This document shows positions 8,066 through 16,216 of a stretch of DNA of 36,338 nucleotides, in pieces. Made by a program: the position numbers and the translations under genes. How positions within the stretch are numbered: the first letter of the stretch is position 1; each line of letters begins with the position of its first letter. The notes below the pieces were generated by a model, which saw nothing but the letters and a program-made list of their open reading frames with translations, did not search any database and had not been told where the DNA came from. Source of the stretch: CAYJXJ01 sp964374095 (GTDB taxonomy: Bacteria; Elusimicrobiota; Elusimicrobia; UBA1565; UBA9628); contig CAYJXJ010000027.1 of the NCBI GenBank assembly GCA_964374095.1, forward strand, positions 1 to 36,338, read 5' to 3'.

Positions 8066-9282
8066 TTATTCGCCTCCCACCTGCCGGTATTCGGCCGGAT
8101 CAATTCCGCCCTCATCCGCGGGGCCGATCCCCAGAGACTCTCGGAGATCGAGCATTACTTCCTGCAGAGAGGCCTTTGTGAACATCTGTATCCACAGAGC
8201 GAATCCTCGATGAACCAGCCGGTAACTCCCCCGCTCTCCCTCCTTTGCAACTATGAAATTGAGCTCCCTTAAGGTATGAATCGCATTGTCCAGCTTCACA
8301 GACCTTCCGAACGATCTTCTAATTTCGTCTTTAGTAATCCACTCCCTTTCCTTGCTGGCCTTCGCCATAATACGAAGTACGCGCCGATATGCATCCTGCC
8401 GTATCTTATTATAGTAGGTGTCATGATAATACCGTTTGCCGATCAAATCCAGCGCACCCCCTTCTCCAAAGGCCGATTTCTCTACATCATCCTTGCCGAT
8501 CACCCAGTCACCATCGGCGTCAAAAGCAGACCCGCAAAACTGTTGGATAAAATGAGGGAATCCCTCAGAAAGATCGACGAGTATTTTCTTCGCGTCGGGG
8601 GCAATTGTCATCTCCCGATTATTCTGTTGGGCCGCGCGAATAAGACCCATCTCAATGACACGGCTAGTATCTTCAGGAGACAGCGGGCCTAGGGGAATTT
8701 CCTCAAAAGCACGAATGGAGGACGGGTGGCTCCTCATTAGAATTTCTCTTGTCTTCCGGAGCCCCGCAAGGCCAACAACGAACTTCCTGCATCCTGCCCG
8801 TTGTACCCGCTCCACGTATTCGCCAGAGAATAAGCGGCTTCCTCAATGGCTGTTTCCGTTGGATTCGATTCTCTTGAATCCCGAATTGAAGAACCCGCGA
8901 CTTCTACCAGTCGGAGGAACGCCCAAAGCTTCTGTAGCGCGCCCAGGGCCTTGTCGCTATTTTGAATTGCGTGCCGCAGGCCCAACTCAATCTTACGCAC
9001 CAACCCCATCTGAGTTACATTCTGGTCAATGTCAGTATTTATCACCAAAAAGCGCAGGCTCTGTCCCTGTATGGGAATGCTCCCTTGAGCAACATATTGG
9101 AGATATTGAAGCAGCGAACTCTTTCCTATCCCCCTTTCGCCAAGAATCATGAATCCTGCCGGGTTTCCGGCCCGGGTTTGCAGGAGGTGGTATTCAAGAC
9201 GCTCCAGTTCACGCAGCCGCCCAACAAACATGGATGGGAAGACCGGGCTATTGGGCTGGAAGGGATTAATCCTAATATGCAT
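8066..9282 (-). pseudogene. ORC/CDC6-like AAA ATPase, frameshifted and missing Walker B
   Basis: Two overlapping frames (9282 to about 8820, and about 8830 to 8066) together encode an ATP-binding protein of the ORC/CDC6-like AAA family. The N-terminal half has MFVGRLRELERLE and Walker A GERGIGKSSLLQYL. The C-terminal half has ERVQRAGCRKFVVGLAGL, SHPSSIRAFEEI, EGFPHFIQQFCGSAFDAD and a winged-helix region. In the family, a segment of roughly 40-45 residues containing Walker B (LLIDEAD-like) lies between EEAAYSLANT and ERVQRAGC. Here it is absent and the frame changes at that point (about 8820-8830). A deletion plus frameshift, rather than a single read error, is the simplest reading. It begins 6 bases after gyrB. 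Confidence 0.72.
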
Positions 9283-9288
9283 AGTTAC

Positions 9289-12200
9289 TCAAACATCCAG
9301 ATTTCTGACTTCCTTCGCGTGCCGTTCGATGAATTGCCGCCGCGGCTCGACCCGATCTCCCATCAACGTGGTGAAGGTCAGCTCCGCGTCGGCCGGGTCT
9401 TCCAACGTAACCCGGAGGAGCTTGCGGCGCTTGGGGTCCATCGTGGTCTCCCAGAGCTGGTCGGGGTTCATCTCTCCAAGACCTTTATACCGCTGGATCG
9501 ACGCCCCCGCGCGGCCGGCATCGCGGACGGACTCCAGGAGTTCCTTGAGCGTATAGCCGTTGGATTCAGCCCTCTCGGTCTTGGCCTTAAAGAGCGGCTT
9601 GGTCTTCTCGTCCCGGGTGAACTCGTACCAGCGCACGTCGAGGCCCATATCCGTCAGGTGGCCGGCGATTTTAGAGAGCCGCGCCATCTCCCAAAGCTCC
9701 TGCATGTCGGGTTCCAGGGCCTCTTCGTTGACCTCCACGGGCACCGCGCCATCTTCGATGGGTTTGGCTTGTCTCTCGGCGGCAAGCTCCGCCTTGCGCT
9801 GGGCCACATGCGCGTCGCGGTACTCATGCCATTCCTTCTCGCTGTAAAAAAGCTTATACTCGCCCGCCGTCTCCTCCACGCGAAAGAGCGGAAGCTTTTC
9901 CTTCTCGCGATAGTCCAGAAAGTCCTCCAAGAAAAGCCCCTTGCGCTCCAAATGCCTCAGGGTGTTTTCCAGGTCGGCGAGAAGCTTGACCAGGTCCCGT
10001 AGATCGGCGGGTTCGAGTTTCTTGGACTTGAGGTTGGCCGGGTTGATGGCGGTCACCTCGACGGAGTGAAGCCCCTCATTGAGAAGCCACGCTTCCATCT
10101 TCTCATCGGTCTCGACGTACATCTCGGTCTTGCCCTTCTTGACCTTAAAAAGGGGCGGCTGGGCGATGTAGATGTGGCCCTTCTCGATCAAAGGCTTCAT
10201 CTGCCGATAAAAAAACGTCAGCAGCAGCGTTCGGATGTGCTGGCCGTCGACGTCGGCGTCGGCCATGATGATGAGTTTGTGATATCTGAGCTTGTCGAGC
10301 TTGAGGCCATCCTCCCCCTCGTTGCCGATGCCGGTCCCGATCGCGGCGATCAGCGTGCGCACCTCCTCGTTGGAGAGAACCTTGACGAGGCGGGCCTTTT
10401 CAACATTGAGGATCTTGCCCTTGATCGGCAGGATGGCCTGGTAGGCGCGGTCGCGGCCCTGCTTGGCGCTGTTATGAACAAATACCCCGGCCGCGAGGGC
10501 GAAGTTGTGAGTTCCCGGCACTTCCAAATCGTAGACGTCGGCCCCCCGATCTTGGGGGACGACTTCCCGGACCTTATGGTTGAGCGCGGCGACGGCCTCT
10601 TCGAGCGCGACGCGACTCCCACCGAAGAAGCGCTTTGACAACGTGTCCAGCCGCAAAAGATTCCGATCGCCGGTCCTTCGGCGCTCGGCGTTGTAGCGCG
10701 GCTCATCGATGCTTCCCGTCGCATCATAGACCACCCGCAGCGGCATGAGCGAATCCCCCGGCGCAAGATCGGCGGCCGGCCGATAGCCCCCGTCGCGAAG
10801 CATGAACCGGTGATCCCCGGTGCACAAGATTTCCGACCCGTCGTCTAGGATCACCTTGACGAGCGCGGCCGCGGTCTTGGTCTTACGCACGTTCAAGATC
10901 GGGGAGATGCCGATACGCCCGTCGTGCTGGATGCTGTAGCAATAGTTCTTTTTGCCACGATCGGATTCGGCGACCAATTCGAGGAACGAAAGGTTCCGGC
11001 CATCCGCCAGGGCGACCTGCGTGTCTCCAATAAAACAGCCGCCGGCTGAATCTCCCTCCACGATAAAGAGCTCCGCCTGTTCGGGATCGCGCTCCTGGCA
11101 GTCGGCGAGCTTGCCGGGCAGCGAGGAGCCATCGAGAACTCCCTTGCGGCGGGTTAGCTCCTTCGCTTTGCGGGCGGCCTCGCGGGCCTCCCCGGCGGCC
11201 ATGGCCTTGGCGCAGACGGCCTTGGCGGTGTTGGGGTTTTCCTCGAAAAAGACGACCAGAACCTCTCCGACCGCGGACTTAACGATGCCCTCGACCTCGG
11301 CATTTCCGAGTTTGGCCTTGGTCTGGCCCTCGAACTGCGGGTTGGGAACCTTGATCGACAGCACGGACGTCAGGCCTTCCCGGACGTCGTCGCCCGTGAC
11401 CGTGAAGGGCTTGCCTTTCAAAAGGTCGTACTTCTTGATGTAGTCGTTGATCACGCGGGTGAGCGCCGAGCGGAAGCCCGACAGGTGGGTGCCGCCCTCC
11501 GGGGTGTTGATATTATTGACGAAGGAGTAAACGTTTTCGGAATAGTCTTCGTTGTATTGGATCGAAACCTGAACCGTCACGTCGTCCCGGGTCTTATCGC
11601 CCGTGATCGGCTCGGCGAAGAGGGTCTTTTTATTGGCGTTGAGGAACCGCACGAATTGGGATATGCCCCCCTCGTAGTGAAAGGTGTGCCTCTTGTCCTC
11701 TCGCTCGTCGATAATCGTAATCTTGGCGCCGGCATTGAGGAAGGCGAGCTCGCGCAGGCGGTTGGAGAGGGTGTCGTAGGAGAATTGGTGGCCGTTGAAA
11801 ATATCAGGGTCGGGCTTGAAGGTGACCTTAGTGCCGTGATCTTCGGTCTTGCCCGTGACCGCCACCGGGCCCTGGGGCTTGCCGCGCTCGTAGATTTGCT
11901 GGTGGACCTTGCCGTCTCTGTAGACTTCGACCACGAGGGATTCGGAGAGGGCGTTGACGACCGAGATTCCGACCCCATGGAGCCCGCCCGAAACCTTATA
12001 AGCGCTCTTGTCGAACTTGCCTCCGGCGTGGAGGACCGTCATGACGACCTCAAGCGCGGACTTGCCGCGGTGGCGCGGTTGGACTTCGGGGCCGCGCATC
12101 GCGTCGACCGGGATGCCGGAGCCGTTGTCGAGGACCGTGATGGAATTGCCGGCGTGGATGATCACATCGATCGACGTGCAGCGTCCGGCAAGAATCTCAT

Positions 12201-12390
12201 CGACTGAGTTATCCACGGCTTCATAGACCAGGTGATGGAGGCCCGAGGGACCGGTGGAGCCGATATACATCGCGGGCCTTTTGCGCACCGGATCGAGACC
12301 CTCAAGAACCTGGATCTTTGAGGCGTCGTAATCTTCGCCGGGGCGGCCCTTCGGCGGCTCTTCGACATTCTTGGTCGTTGATTCAGACAT
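9289..12390 (-). CDS. gyrB: DNA gyrase subunit B precursor containing an intein
   Basis: The 1033-residue precursor (844 after splicing) is the ATPase subunit of gyrase. The GHKL ATPase domain is intact: EAVDNSVDEILAGR, DNGSGIPVD, GGLHGVGISVVNALS. The TOPRIM domain has IVEGDSAGG, interrupted by the intein, then SAKQGRDR, and IIMADADVDGQHIRTLLLTF with the metal-binding DxD. The C-terminus has QRYKGLGEMNP. An extra about 180 residues within the TOPRIM/C-terminal region make it a long-type GyrB. I choose the ATG at 12390 (MSESTTKN); a GTG at 12453 would add 21 unlikely residues. The upstream neighbour is dciA and the downstream neighbour is the decayed ATPase 6 bases away. Confidence 0.95.
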   Translation of the reverse strand: MSESTTKNVEEPPKGRPGEDYDASKIQVLEGLDPVRKRPAMYIGSTGPSGLHHLVYEAVDNSVDEILAGRCTSIDVIIHAGNSITVLDNGSGIPVDAMRGPEVQPRHRGKSALEVVMTVLHAGGKFDKSAYKVSGGLHGVGISVVNALSESLVVEVYRDGKVHQQIYERGKPQGPVAVTGKTEDHGTKVTFKPDPDIFNGHQFSYDTLSNRLRELAFLNAGAKITIIDEREDKRHTFHYEGGISQFVRFLNANKKTLFAEPITGDKTRDDVTVQVSIQYNEDYSENVYSFVNNINTPEGGTHLSGFRSALTRVINDYIKKYDLLKGKPFTVTGDDVREGLTSVLSIKVPNPQFEGQTKAKLGNAEVEGIVKSAVGEVLVVFFEENPNTAKAVCAKAMAAGEAREAARKAKELTRRKGVLDGSSLPGKLADCQERDPEQAELFIVEGDSAGGCFIGDTQVALADGRNLSFLELVAESDRGKKNYCYSIQHDGRIGISPILNVRKTKTAAALVKVILDDGSEILCTGDHRFMLRDGGYRPAADLAPGDSLMPLRVVYDATGSIDEPRYNAERRRTGDRNLLRLDTLSKRFFGGSRVALEEAVAALNHKVREVVPQDRGADVYDLEVPGTHNFALAAGVFVHNSAKQGRDRAYQAILPIKGKILNVEKARLVKVLSNEEVRTLIAAIGTGIGNEGEDGLKLDKLRYHKLIIMADADVDGQHIRTLLLTFFYRQMKPLIEKGHIYIAQPPLFKVKKGKTEMYVETDEKMEAWLLNEGLHSVEVTAINPANLKSKKLEPADLRDLVKLLADLENTLRHLERKGLFLEDFLDYREKEKLPLFRVEETAGEYKLFYSEKEWHEYRDAHVAQRKAELAAERQAKPIEDGAVPVEVNEEALEPDMQELWEMARLSKIAGHLTDMGLDVRWYEFTRDEKTKPLFKAKTERAESNGYTLKELLESVRDAGRAGASIQRYKGLGEMNPDQLWETTMDPKRRKLLRVTLEDPADAELTFTTLMGDRVEPRRQFIERHAKEVRNLDV
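10471..11037 (-). other. GyrB mini-intein (189 aa, in-frame)
   Basis: The intein interrupts the GyrB TOPRIM motif between GDSAGG and SAKQGRDR. It has Cys1 (CFIGDTQVALADGR, block A), a block B TGDH with its His, a late splicing block DVYDLEVPGTHNFALAAGVF, and the terminal VFVHN with penultimate His and terminal Asn, followed by Ser+1 of the host. All catalytic residues for class 1 splicing are present. The same insertion point and similar blocks are known from the Synechocystis GyrB intein. Where that protein has a LAGLIDADG endonuclease, this one has only about 55 residues; SKRFFGGSRVALEEAVAALN looks like the end of a degraded endonuclease domain. It is therefore probably splicing-competent but not self-mobile. 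Confidence 0.95.
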
Positions 12391-12471
12391 TTCTTGCCCC
12401 CGTGATTTTCCCTGGTCTAAATCCTTCTTCGGGCGCCGAGTCTCTCCGTCCACGGGTCCCCGAGTCCGCCC

Positions 12472-12804
12472 TCACGCCATGGTCCGGATCGACGTGATCC
12501 AGGCCGTTCCAAAGTGCTTATTCAAGCGACGCAGCAGATCGGGCGCGCGCAGCCGGAGCTCTTGGGCCGCGGCCGAGGAGGCGGGCCGCACGTATAAGAT
12601 GGTCCCCCGCACTCCCGCCAGACGCCAATGCCTCGCTAGGCTTCCCGTTTCCCGGGGCCAAACAACGTCTAGGATGGCCATGCGATCGGCGCGAATCCCG
12701 ATCCTTTTCTTAAACGCTCCCACCAACTCGCCGGCCGAAACCCAGGAAGCTCGTCCCCGCCGTCGGATGTTCCGGCCGCTTTCGGAATGGGTCCGGATCG
12801 CCAT
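12472..12804 (-). CDS. dciA: DciA-like DUF721 protein, putative replicative helicase loader
   Basis: 110 residues matching the DUF721/DciA profile: a basic N-terminus, a central VVWPRETGSLARHWRL region corresponding to the W..vvG..ia.ht.p motif, and the VRPASSAAAQELRLRAPDLL helix that follows a beta-strand (GTILYV). DciA helps load the DnaB replicative helicase in bacteria lacking DnaC/DnaI. It lies 3 bases after dnaN and 81 bases before gyrB, the position usually taken by recF-gyrB neighbours. No recF is present here. Sequence identity within the family is low, so the assignment rests on motif and synteny together. Confidence 0.8.
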   Translation of the reverse strand: MAIRTHSESGRNIRRRGRASWVSAGELVGAFKKRIGIRADRMAILDVVWPRETGSLARHWRLAGVRGTILYVRPASSAAAQELRLRAPDLLRRLNKHFGTAWITSIRTMA

Positions 12805-12807
12805 GGG

Positions 12808-13920
12808 TTAGGCCCGCATCGGCATGACGACGAACCGGTAATCCCCGCCCCCCGCGGGCTCAAAGAGCGCCGGATTGACGGGATTGGTCATCGCGATCGT
12901 GGTTTTCTCCGAATCCATATGCTTGAGGACATCAAGCACGAACTGCGGGTTGAAGGCAATGGTGAATTCCGCGCCCTGATACTCCAGGTGCAGTTCATCG
13001 GAGAAATCGAGGTTTTGGCTCGACGCGGTTACCGCGAGAACCCCGGGCCGCAGGGTGTATTTCACCGACCCCCCGCGCTCTCCCGCGCATAAGGCGGCCC
13101 TCTTGGTAACGGCTAGGAGATCCGCCGTGGTCATCGTGATGATAACCTCGCGCTTTTGCGGAATAACCTGTTGGTAATTGGGAAAAGCCCCGCCGACCAA
13201 ACGTGATATGATCGTCGTTGTTTTCAGTTGGAATAATATTTGATTTTCCGTGACGCAGACTTTGACCGCGGCGGCTTCCTTTCCGGCTCCCTTACCCCCT
13301 AAGACCTTCTGAAGTTCGGCCAGGACCTTGGTCGGCACGATCACCTGAAAATCCCTATCTATGGGAAGAGCTTTCTTGGAAATTACCGACAGCCGGCGGC
13401 CGTCGGTCGCCACCATCTCAAAAACTCCCTTCTTGACCGACCAAAACACTCCATTAAGCACATGCCTGGTATCATCCGTGGAGGCGGAAAAGACGGTCTT
13501 TTCAACCATTTCCTGCAGCAAATCCACGGGAAGTTCGAAGCTATTCTGCATCCCGACCTCAGGCAGGACCGGGTACTCCGACTTGGGGGCCCCAATAATG
13601 CCGAAATGGCTGCGGCCGCACTTGACGCTAACCCGGCTGCCGGCATCCACGCTCAACTCCACATCCTGGCCATCGGGAAGACTGTGGAGGATGTCGAAGA
13701 ATTTGCGCGCGGGTATGGTGATCGCTCCGTCCGATTCGACTTCCGCCGGGATATGGTGTTGGATCCCCATCTCCAAGTCGGTCCCAATGAACCGGATTTG
13801 GCGGCCCTCCGTCTCCATGAGGAAATTCAGGAGGATCGGGAGAGTGGTGCGGCTGGAGAGGGCGGACTGTATGGTCTGAACCCCCAAGGAGAGATGTTCC
13901 TTAGTGCAATATATTTTCAT
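12808..13920 (-). CDS. dnaN: DNA polymerase III beta sliding clamp
   Basis: 370 residues, three tandem clamp domains, standard length. The N-terminus KIYCTKEHLSLGVQTIQSAL, the internal RHVLNGVFW (domain 2) and the C-terminal PVNPALFEP...YRFVVMPMRA are all characteristic. The dimeric ring encircles DNA and tethers polymerase III and other partners. The final MPMRA contributes to the peptide-binding pocket. It lies 146 bases downstream of dnaA across a DnaA-box-bearing spacer and overlaps nothing. Confidence 0.97.
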   Translation of the reverse strand: MKIYCTKEHLSLGVQTIQSALSSRTTLPILLNFLMETEGRQIRFIGTDLEMGIQHHIPAEVESDGAITIPARKFFDILHSLPDGQDVELSVDAGSRVSVKCGRSHFGIIGAPKSEYPVLPEVGMQNSFELPVDLLQEMVEKTVFSASTDDTRHVLNGVFWSVKKGVFEMVATDGRRLSVISKKALPIDRDFQVIVPTKVLAELQKVLGGKGAGKEAAAVKVCVTENQILFQLKTTTIISRLVGGAFPNYQQVIPQKREVIITMTTADLLAVTKRAALCAGERGGSVKYTLRPGVLAVTASSQNLDFSDELHLEYQGAEFTIAFNPQFVLDVLKHMDSEKTTIAMTNPVNPALFEPAGGGDYRFVVMPMRA

Positions 13921-13995
13921 CTATTCGTCCACCTTCATAGAAAGGCTTATAAGGCGAATGCCGCGATTTAACGTCGGATTTTTAGGTCCGGCGGG

Positions 13996-14082
13996 TGTGG
14001 ATAATCCGCAAGGCTTATCCACCGTTTCCTCCCCCAGTCGGCCATGCGCGGGATTCACAAGGTTATCTACCGATTTTCCACC
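13996..14082. promoter_or_regulatory. DnaA-box cluster between dnaA and dnaN
   Basis: A perfect 9-mer TTATCCACA lies on the minus strand at 13996-14004. Near-matches on the plus strand are TTATCCACC (14015-14023), TTATCTACC (14063-14071) and TTTTCCACC (14074-14082). They occupy the 146-base dnaA-dnaN spacer and run slightly into the dnaA 3' end. They could be part of oriC or serve dnaN autoregulation. Confidence 0.6.
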
Positions 14083-15419
14083 TGTTGGATTTCCTGCCGG
14101 ATGATATTGACGTGACTTAAGAATACAAGGTCCTCCTCTAGAAGCCGCTGTATTTTTTTTCGGGCATGGAGCACGGTGGTATGGTCTTTGCCGCCGAAAT
14201 GCCGTCCCACGTCCGAGTAGGACAATTCCGTCATGGTGCAGGCCAGGTACATGGCCAACTGCCGCGGCAGGACGATGGACGCGGAACGCTGGTGGCCTTT
14301 GAGATCCCGCAGATCGAGGGAGTACTTAGCGGCGACGAGGCGCTGGATGGTCTCGATGTGGATGGGTTGGGAAACCTCATGGCTGATCGCATCCCGGAGG
14401 ATCTCCTTGGCGGTGTCTATCGTCAGCGGACTCCCCGTGAGCGAGGCGAAGGACTTCAGGCGGATCAGGGCGCCCTCCAACTCGCGGATATTGGTCTTGA
14501 TCGACGAGGCCACAAAGACGACGACGTCATGCGGCATATCGAAGCGCTCGATCTCGGCCTTTTTCTCCAAGATCGCGATGCGGGTCTCGAGATCCGGCGG
14601 CTTGATATCGACCACCGGGCCCCAGAGGAAGCGCGATATGAGCCGCCGCTCCGCGGGCGCCATCTCTTTGGGCGAGCGGTCCGACGAGAGGACGATCTGC
14701 TTGCGCGACTCGAAAAGGGAGTTGAAGGTGTGTAAAAACTCCTCCTCGCTGCGATCCTTTCCGATCAGGAACTGGATGTCGTCCAGGAGGAAGCAATCGA
14801 GGCCGCGGTACTTCCCGCGGAACTCATCGAAGCGTCCGTCCTTGACGGCCTTGACGTAGTCGTTGACGAACTCCTCCGCCGTCGTGTAGAGGACGCGCGC
14901 GCGGGCGTGCTGTTGGCGCACCCCGTGGCCGATGGCGTGCAGGAGGTGGGTCTTTCCCAGACCTACGCCGCCGTAGAGAAAGAGCGGGTTGTATTGGGTC
15001 CCCGGGCTGCGGGCGACCGCCGTCGCGGTGGCGTGGGCAAAGCGGTTGGAGGCGCCCACGACGAAGGAGGAGAGGGTGTAGCGGGTGTCGAGCTCCCCCA
15101 GTGGAAAGTCGGATTGCGGCCCCGACTGGGAGATGGGGTCCGTCGGAGGCAGGACGCTCCGCAGGTCGACGGACACGTCGAATTCCAGCGCGATGTCGCG
15201 GCCGGAAATCTCCCGCAGGAAGTGCTCGATGCGCTTCTGGTAGCGCTCCCGTATGCCCTCGGCGTAGAACCTATTGGGGACGCGGACCGTGAGAGCGGTC
15301 TCCGAGAGGCCCACCCCTTCGAGGGGCTTGAGCCAAAGCTCCGCGTCCTCGGAGCCGACCTCCGAGCGGATCCTGTCCAAGGTGCGGGTCCAGAGGTCCT
15401 GGCAGGGGGCGGAGTTCAC
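14067..15419 (-). CDS. dnaA: chromosomal replication initiator DnaA
   Basis: 450 residues with all four domains. Domain III has Walker A GGVGLGKTHLLHAIG, Walker B LLDDIQFLIGKD, and sensor regions KSFASLTG / RRLISRF. Domain IV has the DnaA-box-binding helix-turn-helix GHQRSASIVLPRQLAMYL and the signature GRHFGGKDHTTVLHARKKI. DnaA binds DnaA boxes, opens oriC and autoregulates its gene. The start is a GTG at 15419, immediately beside a perfect DnaA box (15423-15431), so bound DnaA would block initiation of its own mRNA or translation. No clear Shine-Dalgarno precedes the GTG. Confidence 0.97.
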   Translation of the reverse strand: MNSAPCQDLWTRTLDRIRSEVGSEDAELWLKPLEGVGLSETALTVRVPNRFYAEGIRERYQKRIEHFLREISGRDIALEFDVSVDLRSVLPPTDPISQSGPQSDFPLGELDTRYTLSSFVVGASNRFAHATATAVARSPGTQYNPLFLYGGVGLGKTHLLHAIGHGVRQQHARARVLYTTAEEFVNDYVKAVKDGRFDEFRGKYRGLDCFLLDDIQFLIGKDRSEEEFLHTFNSLFESRKQIVLSSDRSPKEMAPAERRLISRFLWGPVVDIKPPDLETRIAILEKKAEIERFDMPHDVVVFVASSIKTNIRELEGALIRLKSFASLTGSPLTIDTAKEILRDAISHEVSQPIHIETIQRLVAAKYSLDLRDLKGHQRSASIVLPRQLAMYLACTMTELSYSDVGRHFGGKDHTTVLHARKKIQRLLEEDLVFLSHVNIIRQEIQQVENR

Positions 15420-15422
15420 AGG

Positions 15423-15481
15423 TTATCCACAGCTGTTGAAAAAGTCAAGAATGATGAATTATGATTTAAATATATAGATTT
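15423..15481. promoter_or_regulatory. DnaA boxes and AT-rich island upstream of dnaA (oriC candidate)
   Basis: A perfect TTATCCACA lies at 15423-15431 on the plus strand, and a weaker TTTTCAACA on the minus strand at 15434-15442. Next to them (about 15445-15481) is the most AT-rich stretch of this neighbourhood (GAATTATGATTTAAATATAT), a plausible duplex-unwinding element. Together with the cluster at 13996-14082 this is a bipartite oriC arrangement flanking dnaA (inference). Confidence 0.5.
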
Positions 15482-15509
15482 GCCGCCGGGTCCGGATCAC
15501 GGCGCGGGT

Positions 15510-15538
15510 AGTTTAGCTAATTTTACGGCCGGGGTCAA
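15510..15538 (-). promoter_or_regulatory. putative dnaA promoter
   Basis: On the minus strand a -35 TTGACC (15533-15538), a 17-base spacer and a -10 TAAACT (15510-15515). The predicted transcript would start near 15503 with a leader of about 85 bases crossing the DnaA box. Confidence 0.45.
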
Positions 15539-15566
15539 TCGCAGGCCCCGCAACCCCGGGGGGCGA

Positions 15567-15595
15567 TTGACAGCGCATCCGGAAAGTGGTTAAAT
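15567..15595 (+). promoter_or_regulatory. putative promoter of the hpf-hprK-rapZ-PTS operon
   Basis: A consensus -35 TTGACA (15567-15572), a 17-base spacer and a -10 TTAAAT (15590-15595). The leader to hpf would be about 92 bases and contains a small hairpin (five Cs at 15632-15636 pairing with five Gs at 15648-15652). It diverges from the dnaA promoter. Confidence 0.5.
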
Positions 15596-15693
15596 CGCAC
15601 GCAATTCCAGGACCGGGCGCGGGCGGCGGCGCCCCCATGTTATCTTTGGGGGAGCGCGGCCGCGCCGGGACCTCCAACGCAGGAGAGCGGGGA

Positions 15694-16212
15694 ATGAAAA
15701 TCCACATCACAGCCAGGCATCTTAAGGTCACGCCGGCGATCAATAATTACGTGGCGCAGAAAGTCGAGAAGGCGCAGCGGTATTTCGACCACATCGTTTG
15801 GGCGCAGGTCGTGCTCTTCATCGAGAAGCGGGCGCACAAGGCCGAGATCGTTCTCCACGCGCCGCGGCAAACCTTCCGGGTGATGGCGACCGCCGCCGAC
15901 CTCTACTCGGCCGTTGATTTGGCGTCCGACAAAATCGACCACCAGCTGAAGAAATACAAGGAACGCCTGCGGGATCACCACAAGACGCCGGAGCCGCTCG
16001 TCGAAGACGCGGCCCCCGCCGCCGCGCCCCTGGCCATCCCCATCATCCGCGCGGAGGTCTCCCCGATAACGGCCGAGGAGGCCGTCACCCGCATGGAGGA
16101 TTTGGGGCACGACTTTCTCATGTTCCAGGACCGCCGCACCAAGCAGATTCATGTAGTCTACCGTCGCGGGGACGACAGCTACGCCGTCCTGCAGCCGGTC
16201 CGCAAGACGTAG
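15694..16212 (+). CDS. hpf: long-form ribosome hibernation promoting factor
   Basis: 172 residues. The N-terminal ribosome-binding domain (KIHITARHLKVTPAINNYV, then the basic QKVEKAQRYFDHI helix) is followed by a linker rich in Ala/Pro and a C-terminal dimerisation domain (ITAEEAVTRMEDLGHDFLMF ... VVYRRGDDSYAVLQP). Long HPF dimerises 70S ribosomes into inactive 100S particles in stationary phase. The ATG at 15694 is chosen for the AGGAG at 15681-15685; an open frame back to 15586 lacks such a site. It heads the plus-strand operon, 4 bases before hprK, an arrangement that joins ribosome hibernation with PTS-linked signalling. Confidence 0.95.
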   Translation: MKIHITARHLKVTPAINNYVAQKVEKAQRYFDHIVWAQVVLFIEKRAHKAEIVLHAPRQTFRVMATAADLYSAVDLASDKIDHQLKKYKERLRDHHKTPEPLVEDAAPAAAPLAIPIIRAEVSPITAEEAVTRMEDLGHDFLMFQDRRTKQIHVVYRRGDDSYAVLQPVRKT

Positions 16213-16216
16213 CGCC

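Noticed and set aside
12391..12453. Longer GTG start for gyrB
   Set aside because: The extra 21 residues are charged and unlike GyrB N-termini. The ATG at 12390 suits the family better.
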